This document shows, piece after piece, positions 35,858 through 44,416 of a stretch of 64,000 nt of DNA. Under the pieces are notes generated by a model that searched no databases, was not told the origin of the DNA, and saw only the letters and a list, made by a program, of their open reading frames with translations. The stretch is from NCBI RefSeq assembly GCF_014884385.1, contig NZ_WKFH01000003.1:310001-374000 (forward strand). The letters run 5' to 3'. Position numbers and translations under genes: made by a program. Positions within the stretch are counted from its first letter, which is position 1, and each line of letters starts with the position of its first letter. This DNA is from Phycobacter azelaicus (lineage in GTDB: Bacteria > Pseudomonadota > Alphaproteobacteria > Rhodobacterales > Rhodobacteraceae).

Positions 35858-36775
35858 TTACTTTGCAACCGGCGCGCGTTTCACGAGGCCCAGCTTGTCG
35901 CGCACCTCTTCGGGGCCGATCACGCGGGCGCCCATGTTTTCGATGATGGTGCCTGCGCGCTCCACCAGCTGCCAATTCTCGGCCAGAACGCCCTTTTTTA
36001 GCCAGAGGTTGTCCTCAAGACCGACGCGCACATTGCCGCCCGCCAGAACCGAGGCCGCCACATAGGCCATCTGATCGCGCCCGAGCGAGAAGGCAGACCA
36101 GTCCCAATCACCGGGCACGTTGTTGACCATCGCCATGAAGGTGTTGAGGTCATTGGGCGCGCCCCAGGGCACCCCCATGCAGAGCTGAACCAGTGCGGGG
36201 CTGGTCAGGATGCCTTCGGAGACGAGCTGCTTGGCGAACCACAGATGGCCGGTGTCAAAGGCTTCGATCTCGGGCTTCACCCCCAGATCTGTCATCATCT
36301 GCCCCATGGCGCGCAGCATGCCGGGGGTGTTGGTCATCACGTAGTCGGCCTCGGCAAAGTTCATGGTGCCGCAGTCGAGCGTGCAAATCTCGGGCAGGCA
36401 CTCGGCCACATGGGCCATGCGCGCGGTAGCGCCGATCATATCGGTCCCTGCGTCTTTCACGGGTAGCGGGTTTTCCACGTCACCAAAGACGATATCGCCG
36501 CCCATGCCTGCGGTCAGGTTCAAAACCACATCGGTAGCGCTGTCGCGGATGCGGTCGGTGACTTCGCGGTAAAGGCCCAGATCACGGCTCGGCGCGCCGG
36601 TTTCGGGATCGCGCACGTGGCAGTGCACAACGGCAGCGCCCGCCTTGGCCGCCGCTATGGCGCTTTCGGCGATCTGCTCAGGCGAGCGGGGCACATGCGG
36701 GCTGCGGTCCTGGGTGCCGCCCGAGCCGGTGACGGCGCAGGTGATGAAGACGTCGCGGTTCATTGTCAGAGGCAT
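35858..36775 (-). CDS. cdhC: DUF849/BKACE family 3-dehydrocarnitine cleavage enzyme
   Basis: A 305-residue TIM-barrel protein of the beta-keto acid cleavage (BKACE, DUF849) family: FITCAVTGSG at the N terminus and the zinc-binding HCHVRD (H51, H53) followed by ETGAPSRD. Later come LNLTAGMGG and the third-ligand region RVGLEDNLWL near the C terminus. In carnitine catabolism this family member (CdhC) converts 3-dehydrocarnitine plus acetyl-CoA to betainyl-CoA plus acetoacetate. The neighbouring carnitine dehydrogenase-thioesterase and the divergent GlxA-type regulator support that assignment over the lysine-fermentation homologue Kce. The start is at 36775 with GAGGGG a little far upstream; ATG 36763 is possible. 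Confidence 0.88.
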   Translation of the reverse strand: MPLTMNRDVFITCAVTGSGGTQDRSPHVPRSPEQIAESAIAAAKAGAAVVHCHVRDPETGAPSRDLGLYREVTDRIRDSATDVVLNLTAGMGGDIVFGDVENPLPVKDAGTDMIGATARMAHVAECLPEICTLDCGTMNFAEADYVMTNTPGMLRAMGQMMTDLGVKPEIEAFDTGHLWFAKQLVSEGILTSPALVQLCMGVPWGAPNDLNTFMAMVNNVPGDWDWSAFSLGRDQMAYVAASVLAGGNVRVGLEDNLWLKKGVLAENWQLVERAGTIIENMGARVIGPEEVRDKLGLVKRAPVAK

Positions 36776-36910
36776 GTTATTGTTTTCCCCTCGATGTACA
36801 GGGTTTTGCCGTGGGTTATCCCCAGGCTCCTCCCCAGATTCCTGTTTGCTTTGGCGCCTACTGTGCCTCAGCCTTGTCTTGAACAGTTGACGCAAAGCGA
36901 ATCCCACTTG

Positions 36911-37945
36911 ATGAAATCCGCGAAAAACATCCTGCAGCCCGAGCATCGCCCGCTGAAATGCGCGGTCCTGGTGCTGGACGAATGCAATACGCTCTCCTTT
37001 GCGGCGGCGGTCGATCCGATGCGGGCGGCCAACCGGCTTGCGGGACGCTGCGCCTTTGACTGGGACTATTTTGGCGCAACGGGTGAAGCGCCAATGCTGA
37101 CCAGCGGGTTGACGGTGCCGACGACGCCGCTGTCACGGCTGGAGGGCTGCGATCTGTTGATCGTGGTGGCGGGGTTCCAGCTGGCACGCCACGCAACCCC
37201 CAGCCTGCTGGCAGGACTGCGCCGTATCGCGGGCACCGGCGCCACCATTGCGGGCATCGACGGCGGCCCCTGGTTGATGGCCGAGGCGGGCCTTCTGAAC
37301 GATCACCCCGCGACCACCCATTGGGAGGATCTGGAGAATTTCTCGGCCCGCTTCCCCGATGTGGATTGCCGCAGCGACCGGTTCACTGTCTCTGACGGGC
37401 GCCTAACCTCGGGTGGTGCAACCCCGGCGATCGAAATGATGCTGCATATCATCAGCGCGCGCCACGGCGCCGGGTTCGCCGCCCGCGTGGCCGGGTTGTT
37501 CCTCTACGATGGTCCGACCAGCACGCCACGCCCGCAAAGCCGTCTTGGCGGACACAAGCACAACGCGCTGACCGCCAAGGCCAACGCGCTGATGGAGGCC
37601 GCGCTGGACGATCCCATGCCGCTGTCCCAAATTGCCGAGACCTTGGGCACTAGCCCCCGCAGTCTCCAGCAGCAGTTCCGCCTGCGCCTGAACACCACAC
37701 CGCAGGATCACTACCTGCAGTTGCGCTTGGCCGAAGCCCGGCGGCTGGTGACGGATACCGACCTGCCGCTGATGGATGTGGCTATGGCGACAGGCTTCAC
37801 TTCGCAGTCAAGCTTTGCCCGTGCGTTTCGGCTCGCCCATGGCACCTCGGCCCGCGATTTGCGTATGGCGCGCAATGACGCGCAATCGGCCAGCTATTCC
37901 GCGCATGGATCAGACGCAGAGAACCATCGTCCGATCACCCATTGA
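36911..37945 (+). CDS. cdhR: GlxA/CdhR-type AraC family regulator
   Basis: A 344-residue regulator with an N-terminal DJ-1/PfpI-like domain (residues about 15-185; VLVLDECNTLSFAAAVDPMRAAN, IAGIDGGPWLMAEAGLL) and a C-terminal AraC-type double HTH (LSQIAETLGTSPRSLQQQFR and MDVAMATGFTSQSSFARAFR). Regulators of this GATase1-AraC class (GlxA, GbdR, CdhR) control carnitine and glycine betaine degradation in pseudomonads. It is divergent from cdhC with a 135-bp shared intergenic region, the natural place for its operator. Confidence 0.88.
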   Translation: MKSAKNILQPEHRPLKCAVLVLDECNTLSFAAAVDPMRAANRLAGRCAFDWDYFGATGEAPMLTSGLTVPTTPLSRLEGCDLLIVVAGFQLARHATPSLLAGLRRIAGTGATIAGIDGGPWLMAEAGLLNDHPATTHWEDLENFSARFPDVDCRSDRFTVSDGRLTSGGATPAIEMMLHIISARHGAGFAARVAGLFLYDGPTSTPRPQSRLGGHKHNALTAKANALMEAALDDPMPLSQIAETLGTSPRSLQQQFRLRLNTTPQDHYLQLRLAEARRLVTDTDLPLMDVAMATGFTSQSSFARAFRLAHGTSARDLRMARNDAQSASYSAHGSDAENHRPITH

Positions 37946-38034
37946 ACAGGCGTGATCTACCTATCTTCCAATCCCTCACAAAACATCGGCGGCGCTCCCG
38001 CGCGGCTTTTGCACATATGAAATGTGCTTCATCC

Positions 38035-38078
38035 CCTTGGGCCAGGCTCGGCGCATATGCGCCGAGCCTGGCCCAAGG
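38035..38078. repeat. Perfect 44-bp palindrome
   Basis: From CCTTGGGCC at 38035 to GGCCCAAGG at 38078 the sequence equals its own reverse complement, centred on CATATG at 38054-38059. It lies between the convergent ends of cdhR and the aldo/keto reductase gene. A smaller hairpin (GCACAT/ATGTGC) precedes it at about 38011-38027. No T-run follows, so a simple terminator is not an adequate explanation; a cruciform, a protein-binding site or a remnant of a palindromic repeat family are options. Confidence 0.9.
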
Positions 38079-38149
38079 CCGCCAAGGGGTATCGGCAACA
38101 GCCGATGCACCTGCGGGCACGGCAGCACTCCGCATTTTTTTCGGGTGCG

Positions 38150-39194
38150 TCAGTAGGGCATCGGGTGGGCGCGATGGGCCGCATCGATCTCGCGCAGCAC
38201 CTCCTCGCTCAACGTGACCTCTACCGATTTAAGCGCATGCTCCAGCTGGGGCACAGTTGTCGCACCAAAGATGGCCGAAACCATGAACGGACGTGTGCGG
38301 CACCAGGCCAACGCCATATGCACGGGATCCAACCCATGCTTGCGCGCAATCTCAAGGTAAGCGTCCACAGCGGCATAGACGCGCGGCGAATGACGCCCCC
38401 CCCAGGTCCGGGTTCAGCGTCTTGCGTGATCCCTCAGGCACTGCACCATTCTGGTATTTTCCTGTCAACAGCCCCGTCCCCAGCGGTGAAAAGGCCATGA
38501 GACCCACATCCTCATTCACGCTCAGTTCCGCAAGATCCGTGTCATACATCCGGCACAGGAGCGAGTATTCGTTCTGGATCGAGGCCAGGCGCGGATAACC
38601 CTTCTCCTCGGAGAGACGAAGCCATTGCGCGGTGCCCCAGGCACTTTCGTTGCTGAGGCCAAAGGCGCGGATATTGCCCTTGTCCACCTGTGCCTGCAGC
38701 GCCTCAAGGCAGTCCTCCATATTCGCCAAGGTCTCCTCCCGGTTTTGCCCGGAGGGATCATAGGTCCAGTTCTTGCGGAACATGTAACTGCCCCGGTTAG
38801 GCCAATGGAACTGATAAAGATCGATGTAGTCGGTCTTCAGGCGCTTCAGCGATCCTTCGATCGTCGGCGCGATGGTCTTTGACGAGATCGGCTCCCCGTC
38901 GCGCACCGCCGCCAATCCCTCGCCCGAGTGTTTGGTAGCCAGAATGTAATCGCCGCGCCGCCCGGTCTTTGCGTTCCAGTTGCCGATGATCGCCTCACTG
39001 TCGCCCACCGTGTCCTTGCTGACTGGATTCACCGGATACATTTCGGCTGTGTCGACAAAATTCACGCCCGCCGCCAGCGCCATGTCGATCTGGGCATGAG
39101 CCTCGGCCTCGCTGGTCTGGGTGCCAAAGGTCATTGTGCCAAGGCACAGTTCGGACACCATCATACCGGTGCGGCCCAAAGGGTTCATTTTCAT
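38150..39194 (-). pseudogene. Aldo/keto reductase (Tas-like) with a +1 frameshift in a G8 run
   Basis: Reading from 39194, an aldo/keto reductase is intact for about 265 codons: LGRTGMMVSELCLGTMTFGTQ, catalytic Tyr in DTAEMYPVNP, Lys in ILATKHSG, His in YQFHWPNRGS. It then runs into a wrong frame and stops at 38352. The break lies at a run of eight C on the + strand (38396-38403). With seven, the frame continues through LGGRHSPRVYAAVDAYLEIA into HGLDPVHMALAWCRTRPFM and stops at 38150, giving a normal 347-residue protein. Either the gene is broken, it switches by slippage, or there is a sequencing error. Confidence 0.85.
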
Positions 39195-39402
39195 ATCGCG
39201 CAGCCCTTATCTGAAACGTTTCAAAAGAAACTACTCCTGACCCAAAGGAGTGCAACCCTATGCGCCCGTGTTCTTTACTCAGTTCAGGGATTACGGCCAT
39301 GATGGTGGCGCCAACGTGAAAGCAGAGTCCCGAACCGAAGTCGCAGAAAGGACACGCTTAAGGACACAGAAACCTGAACCAACAGCCCTGAAGGAGCCCG
39401 TT

Positions 39403-39804
39403 ATGACATTCACCACAAAGAAGAGTTTCAAGGACCTTGTCGCCGAATCTAACGCTGTGGTCCAGCACGTCAACATAGAGGAAGCGCAGGTACTGCTGAG
39501 CCAGAGCCACACGCAATTCGTGGACCTGCGTGACATCCGTGAGCTCTACCGGACTGGTGTCATTCCTGGTGCATTTTCGTGCCCCCGCGGCATGCTGGAA
39601 TTCTGGATCGACCCCGAAAGCCCCTATTACAAAGAAGTCTTTGGAAGCGAGAAACTGTTCGTCTTTTACTGCGATAACGGCTGGCGTTCGGCCCTGGCAG
39701 CCAAGGCCGCTCTCGACATGGGCCTGCCTGAAGTCCGTCATCTGGAAGGTGGTTTGGACGCCTGGATGCAAAGCGGCTGCGCCTTGTCCCCCGTAAAATG
39801 GTGA
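39403..39804 (+). CDS. Rhodanese-like sulfurtransferase, tandem copy 1
   Basis: A 133-residue single-domain rhodanese. The active-site loop is YCDNGWRS with the catalytic Cys at residue 90, the substrate-binding Arg in VDLRDIRELYRTG, and the family-specific block IPGAFSCPRGMLEFWIDPES. AAGGAG 6 nt upstream sets the start at 39403; the longer frame is unlikely. It is followed by a terminator and a paralogue of identical length and register. Sulfur transfer or cyanide detoxification is the general role; the true acceptor is not known. Confidence 0.9.
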   Translation: MTFTTKKSFKDLVAESNAVVQHVNIEEAQVLLSQSHTQFVDLRDIRELYRTGVIPGAFSCPRGMLEFWIDPESPYYKEVFGSEKLFVFYCDNGWRSALAAKAALDMGLPEVRHLEGGLDAWMQSGCALSPVKW

Positions 39805-39838
39805 CGCCAGCCTAAGCACCCTGAACCATCGCCTTACC

Positions 39839-39870
39839 GCCCCGGCCCTCTCAGAAGGCCGGGGCTTTTC
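39839..39870 (+). terminator. Rho-independent terminator between the two rhodanese genes
   Basis: GCCCCGGCC (39839-39847) pairs with GGCCGGGGC (39857-39865), followed by TTTTC. The presence of a terminator means the second rhodanese probably has its own promoter in the next 90 bp. Confidence 0.85.
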
Positions 39871-39958
39871 GTTGCGGCGTAGCCCCCCGCCGGATCCCGC
39901 TCTTGCCCCGGCAGACAAAATGAAAGAGCCTCCAGCGGAGCTGACAAGGGAGAGCCTC

Positions 39959-40360
39959 ATGCCGCAGACCATCATCAAAGGAATAAAAGCCTTGCTCGCC
40001 GAAGCCAATTCCATGGTCGACACCATGTCTATCGACGAGGCCAAGGAAAAGGCTCAGGACGAAGGCTATGTCTTCGTTGACCTGCGCGACATCCGAGAAC
40101 TGCAACGCTCTGGCATGATCCCCGGTGCGTTTTCCTGCCCGCGGGGCATGCTGGAATTCTGGATCGATCCCGAAAGCCCCTACCACAAACCCGTCTTCAA
40201 TCAGGACAAGACCTATGTCTTCTACTGCGCCAGCGCCTGGCGATCAGCCCTCAGCGCCCGCGTTGCCATGGAGATGGGACTGTCCCCGGTTCTGCATTTG
40301 GAGGGCGGCTTTACCAAATGGGTCGAAGAGGGCGGCCCGGTGGTGCCCCGCGACAGCTAA
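39959..40360 (+). CDS. Rhodanese-like sulfurtransferase, tandem copy 2
   Basis: A 133-residue paralogue of the preceding gene. The two align without gaps: both have DLRDIREL at 41-48, IPGAFSCPRGMLEFWIDPES at the same positions and the catalytic Cys at 90. The active-site loop is CASAWR instead of CDNGWR, so loop charge, and possibly substrate, differs. The start at 39959 has GGGAGAG 5 nt upstream; an ATG at 39920 is in frame but less well placed. It is probably the result of a tandem duplication that has diverged. Confidence 0.9.
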   Translation: MPQTIIKGIKALLAEANSMVDTMSIDEAKEKAQDEGYVFVDLRDIRELQRSGMIPGAFSCPRGMLEFWIDPESPYHKPVFNQDKTYVFYCASAWRSALSARVAMEMGLSPVLHLEGGFTKWVEEGGPVVPRDS

Positions 40361-40435
40361 TTTGCATTTCGGACTGGGCAGCAGAGCCGATCAGGGAACA
40401 GCTGCCCACCGCAAGGAACACTCAAGCACCATTGA

Positions 40436-40450
40436 GAACAAAAAGTGAAC
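40436..40450 (+). promoter_or_regulatory. LexA (SOS) box upstream of the ImuA-like gene
   Basis: GAACAAAAAGTGAAC is GAAC-N7-GAAC, i.e. the complement of the GTTC-N7-GTTC direct repeat recognised by LexA in alphaproteobacteria. It ends 16 bp before the ATG at 40467, where it would overlap the promoter. Confidence 0.85.
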
Positions 40451-40466
40451 ATGATAGTTTTTCATC

Positions 40467-41207
40467 ATGTCGATTCACCCCAGTGCCTCCCGCCTTCTGG
40501 CGGCCAGCCAGGCTTTGTCCGCGCCGCCCCATCGGCACCGGCAAGCCAGCCTGCCCTTGCTGAAGACCGCCTCCCTGCTGCGGGGACGCGCCCATGAGGC
40601 CTGCGGGCGGGCGCGGTGCAGTTTTGCCCTGTGGATCGCAGGCGCGATACAAGGACCCGTGGTGTGGATTTCCACACCGCAGGAACACGCTCATCTGAAC
40701 CCGGACGGGATCTTTGACTTTGCGGATCCGGCCCGCTTTCTGTGGATCACCCCTTCCCGACAGGACGATATCCTCTGGGTCATGGAGGAAGCCCTGCGCT
40801 GCGGCGGGGCATCGCTGGTGGTGGCAGAGCTTACTACCCCTCCGGCCATCACACCCGTCCGCCGCCTGCATCTGGCCGCAGCAGCCGCCGCCACGGCAGC
40901 CCCGGACGGGCTACCACCTCTGGGCCTTTTGCTGACACCCGGTGACGGTGGCGCGCAAGGTATCGAAAGCCGCTGGTCCATGCAGCCTGCCCATCAGGGG
41001 CGTCATCGCTGCTGGCAGCTGGAGCGACTGCGGGCTCGCGCCCAGCCTCCGCGTCGCTGGCACATCACGCAGCCCGCGCCGCGCGCTCCGCTAATCGAGA
41101 CAGCTGTGGATGGCATGTCTCAGGTCACGGCACATGCTGCACCTCCAAACTGGGTGGTGCATCCCCCGCATCTGCAAGATGCACCCGCTGCGCCTCTACA
41201 GCCCTGA
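40467..41207 (+). CDS. imuA: ImuA-like, SOS-regulated RecA-fold protein
   Basis: This 246-residue protein resembles the ImuA family (the SulA/RecA-like partner of ImuB and DnaE2 in damage-induced mutagenesis). Recognisable parts are the segment LLRGRAHEACGRARCSFALWIAG, the Walker-region strand GPVVWIST, and ILWVMEEALRCGGASLVVAEL. The normally following imuB and dnaE2 genes are absent here; an MFS gene follows instead. The LexA box directly upstream supports induction by DNA damage. No ribosome-binding site is obvious in front of the ATG, which may mean weak translation or a different start. Confidence 0.75.
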   Translation: MSIHPSASRLLAASQALSAPPHRHRQASLPLLKTASLLRGRAHEACGRARCSFALWIAGAIQGPVVWISTPQEHAHLNPDGIFDFADPARFLWITPSRQDDILWVMEEALRCGGASLVVAELTTPPAITPVRRLHLAAAAAATAAPDGLPPLGLLLTPGDGGAQGIESRWSMQPAHQGRHRCWQLERLRARAQPPRRWHITQPAPRAPLIETAVDGMSQVTAHAAPPNWVVHPPHLQDAPAAPLQP

Positions 41208-41364
41208 CCGAATTGGCCCCAAGAGGCGAAGGGCCTCGCAAGAGGATCGCCGCTGCGCGGGAGTACCCAACTGGCAGAAAAATCGGATGCGTTATACGAA
41301 TACGACCAAACATGACGCAAACCACTAGGCATGCTTTAAAATTGGCGTCACAGTCCGCCCTGTC

Positions 41365-42588
41365 ATGCGCCTGATCCTATCCTTTGCTGCCCTCTTTTTA
41401 TCCGTCATTCTCCTCCAACTCTCTGCAGGCGGCGTGGGGCCCCTTGATGCCATCTCGGGACTTACGCTTGGGTTCAGCAAAGAAGAGATCGGTCTTCTCG
41501 GCTCAGCGCATTTTCTTGGCTTCTTCGTCGGCTGCTGGTGGGCACCGCGCCTGATGGGCACGGTCGGACATTCGCGCGCCTTTGCCGTCTGCACCGCCCT
41601 GGGCGCCATGGGGCTGATCGGCCACACCCTGACCGAAGCGCCCCTGGCCTGGGCCGCCATGCGCATTGCCTCGGGGCTTTCGGTGGCCGGCTGCTACACG
41701 GTGATCGAAGCCTGGATGAACGCCAAGGTCACCAATGGAAACCGCGGGCGGACCATGGGCACCTACCGGCTGGCCGACCTTATCGCATCGCTGGCTGCGC
41801 AACTGATGATCGCGGTGCTGCCACCCGCCTCTTATGTGTCCTACAACCTCCTGGCCCTTTTGTGTTGCGCTGCGCTTTTGCCACTGACCCTGACCCGAGC
41901 CAGCCAACCAGCCACACCTGCCGCCCCTCGCCTGCGGCCTGGGCTTGCTTGGCGCTGCTCACCGCTGGCCGTCGTCGGTGTGATCGTGGCAGCCATTGGG
42001 GCTGCATCCTTTCGCATGGTCGGGCCGATCTATGGCACCGAAGTCGGCCTCGAGCTGAACCAGATTGCCTTTTTCCTCGCCGCCTTCGTCCTCGGCGGAG
42101 CGCTGGCGCAATATCCGGTGGGCTGGCTTGCGGACAAATTCGACCGCCGCTGGGTGCTGATCTGGCTTTCGGGAGCCGCCATCCTAGCCTGTGGTCTGAC
42201 CGTTATGATCTCTGGCTACAGCACCGAAGCCACGATGCTGATGGCCGGCCTCTTCGGCCTCTCGGCCTTTCCAGTTTTTTCCGTCTCTTCCGCCCATGCC
42301 AACGATTTTGCCACCTCTGAGGAGCGGGTCGAGCTGGCGGCAGCCCTGATGTTCTTCTATGCGCTTGGGGCCATTGCCGCGCCCTATGTCTCTTCGGTGC
42401 TGATCGGAAGTTTCGGCCCCAAAGCCCTGTTTGCCTTCATCGCCTTGGGGCACCTGGCCTTGATCGTCTTTGGCCTGTCGCGCATGCGGTCGCGCCCGAC
42501 CCCGGAAGAGCGCACCAACTACGTCTATGCGCCGCGCACCTCCTTCACCATCGGACGCCTCACCAAGGGTGAACGGGAAAACCGGTAG
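41365..42588 (+). CDS. MFS transporter, YcaD family
   Basis: A 407-residue major facilitator protein with 12 predicted transmembrane helices. The N terminus (LSAGGVGPLDAISGLTLGFSKEEIGLLGSAHFLGFFVGC) and the sequence VIEAWMNAKVTNGNRGRTMGTYRL match the YcaD-type branch, and GWLADKFDRRWVL is the loop 8-9 motif. Substrate unknown. It lies 157 bp after the ImuA-like gene with no LexA box of its own. Confidence 0.87.
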   Translation: MRLILSFAALFLSVILLQLSAGGVGPLDAISGLTLGFSKEEIGLLGSAHFLGFFVGCWWAPRLMGTVGHSRAFAVCTALGAMGLIGHTLTEAPLAWAAMRIASGLSVAGCYTVIEAWMNAKVTNGNRGRTMGTYRLADLIASLAAQLMIAVLPPASYVSYNLLALLCCAALLPLTLTRASQPATPAAPRLRPGLAWRCSPLAVVGVIVAAIGAASFRMVGPIYGTEVGLELNQIAFFLAAFVLGGALAQYPVGWLADKFDRRWVLIWLSGAAILACGLTVMISGYSTEATMLMAGLFGLSAFPVFSVSSAHANDFATSEERVELAAALMFFYALGAIAAPYVSSVLIGSFGPKALFAFIALGHLALIVFGLSRMRSRPTPEERTNYVYAPRTSFTIGRLTKGERENR

Positions 42589-42597
42589 CGCCAAAAT

Positions 42598-42627
42598 GGA
42601 AAAGGGCCGGACAAGTCCGACCCTTTC
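42598..42627 (+). terminator. Hairpin terminator between the MFS gene and the flotillin gene
   Basis: GGAAAAGGGCCGGA at about 42598 pairs imperfectly (one mismatch) with TCCGACCCTTTCC ending at 42627 around the loop CAAG. The A/T flanks allow use from both convergent genes. Confidence 0.7.
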
Positions 42628-42651
42628 CACATTATTTCAGTCCGGCTTGAC

Positions 42652-44370
42652 CTAAGCCTGCGGCGCTATCGGCTCCTCGACCTCCTCCACCGCAGGACCT
42701 TCCACTTCCATCGTGTCATCCTTGGCGGCCGGTTCAGGGGATACGCCCAAGGCACCGCTGGTGAGTCCGGCCACGCCCTCCTCCATCGACAGGCCCAGTT
42801 CTTCGCCCAGTTTCTTGAGCGCGGGCATCTGCACGGCCATGCCCATGATGGAATCGAGCGCCTGATTGACGACAGGCTTGTCGCCGCCCCCCGCAGAGGC
42901 CGCCACCGCGCCTGCACCGCCCGCGCCAGTGCCCATACCCCCCACTTGGTGGATCTTGATCGAGTCGATCTTTTCGGCAGGTTTGACCATTTCGGCCACG
43001 ATAGAGGGCATCGCCTCGATCCGGGCAAGATCGACCTTGAAGCGGATCTGCGCCTCCGAAAGGACATTGTCCGCCTCCACGATGGCGCGCTTGCCTTCGG
43101 CCTCGGCCAGCATGTCGTTCTTCTTAGCCTCAGCACGGATGTTGAGCGCATCTGCTTCGGCCTGAGCCTCTTCGCGGCGAGCCTCGGCGCGGTCGGCAGC
43201 GGCTTCCTTCTCTGCCTGGGCGGCAAGGCGAATGGCGGTCGCCTGACGTTCTGCCTCGCGCGTCGCTTCGATCAGAACGATCTGCTTCTGACGCTCGGCC
43301 TCGGCCACCTGGCGGGCGGTTGCCACCGCTTCTGTCGCCTTGGTGGCTTCGGCGCGGGCCAGATCGGCCGAGGCCCGGGCGCGGCTTTCCTCTTCGGATT
43401 TCTGTGCGATGATGATCTGGCGTTCCTGTTCGGCCACCTCCAGCTCGCGCTCCTTGGAGATTTCGGCCTCGCGGATCTTGCGCTCGCGTTCGATGTCGGC
43501 GGCGCGGATGGCCTCTTCCCGCGCAATCCGTGCCCGTTCGGTTTCGCGCACGCTGTCCTCGGTGCGGGCGGCGATCTCGGCCTCTTGCGCAACGCGCAGA
43601 GTCTCGACTTTCTGCTTCTGCTCGATCCGGGCCTGTTCTTCGTCCTGTTCGATCAACAGCTTGTGACGCTCGGCTTCCATCGCGGCGCGGCGTACGGCGA
43701 CATCTGCCTCAGCATCGATCTGGGCGCGTTCTTTCTTCGAGGTGGCAATCACCTCGGCCAGCCTGCGCATACCCACCGCGTTAAAGGCGTTGTTTTCATC
43801 AAGCGCTTCAAACGGCGTCTGATCCAGCGCCGTCAAAGAGACGGATTCCAGCGACAGGCCGTTCTTCAACAGATCCTCGGAGACGGCATTCTGCACCTCC
43901 TGAACAAAGTCGGCGCGGTTTTCATGCAGCCCATCCATGGTCATCTGGGCGGCCACGGCGCGCAGACCGTCGATCAGCTTGCCTTCGATCATCTCGCGCA
44001 GCTGCTCCACATCGAAGGTGCGGCTGCCAAGGGTCTGAGCCGCGCGGGCGATCCCCTCAAAGGTGGCATTGACCGAAACGTAGAATTCAACGCCCACATC
44101 GACGCGCATCCGGTCCTGGGTGATCAGCGCCGCTTCACCGTCGCGCTTCACCTCAAGGCGCAGGGTCTTCATGTTGACCGGGCTGATCTCATGCAGCAAC
44201 GGCAGCACAAAAACACCGCCATCCATGATGACCTTTTTGCCGCGCAGTCCTGTTCTTATGAGACTGATTTCGCGGGTTGAGCGCCTGTATATGCGCCCAA
44301 TGCTGAGCGAAATCAAAGCAAACAAAACCAGAATACCAACTACAACAATCAGCAGAAACTCAAACTCCAT
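42652..44370 (-). CDS. yqiK: Flotillin-like SPFH/band 7 membrane protein (YqiK family)
   Basis: A 572-residue protein. One N-terminal transmembrane segment (FEFLLIVVVGILVLFALISL) is followed by an SPFH domain (residues about 40-200; GGVFVLPLLHEISPVNMKTL). A long Ala/Glu/Arg-rich coiled coil covers about 220-450, and a Gly/Ala-rich C-terminal domain follows. This is the YqiK/flotillin architecture. GGGAGG 7 nt upstream sets the start at 44370. It follows the YqiJ homologue on the same strand by 46 bp, as in E. coli yqiJ-yqiK. Flotillins organise detergent-resistant membrane domains; no specific client can be named. Confidence 0.92.
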   Translation of the reverse strand: MEFEFLLIVVVGILVLFALISLSIGRIYRRSTREISLIRTGLRGKKVIMDGGVFVLPLLHEISPVNMKTLRLEVKRDGEAALITQDRMRVDVGVEFYVSVNATFEGIARAAQTLGSRTFDVEQLREMIEGKLIDGLRAVAAQMTMDGLHENRADFVQEVQNAVSEDLLKNGLSLESVSLTALDQTPFEALDENNAFNAVGMRRLAEVIATSKKERAQIDAEADVAVRRAAMEAERHKLLIEQDEEQARIEQKQKVETLRVAQEAEIAARTEDSVRETERARIAREEAIRAADIERERKIREAEISKERELEVAEQERQIIIAQKSEEESRARASADLARAEATKATEAVATARQVAEAERQKQIVLIEATREAERQATAIRLAAQAEKEAAADRAEARREEAQAEADALNIRAEAKKNDMLAEAEGKRAIVEADNVLSEAQIRFKVDLARIEAMPSIVAEMVKPAEKIDSIKIHQVGGMGTGAGGAGAVAASAGGGDKPVVNQALDSIMGMAVQMPALKKLGEELGLSMEEGVAGLTSGALGVSPEPAAKDDTMEVEGPAVEEVEEPIAPQA

Positions 44371-44416
44371 TGAGAAACCTCCCTTTGGGACAAAAGTTAG
44401 AATTTTATCGTCAAGC

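Noticed and set aside
42946..44280. 444-codon + strand ORF, Leu/Gly-rich
   Set aside because: Shadow of the flotillin coiled-coil region; composition follows from the antisense of Ala/Glu/Arg codons.
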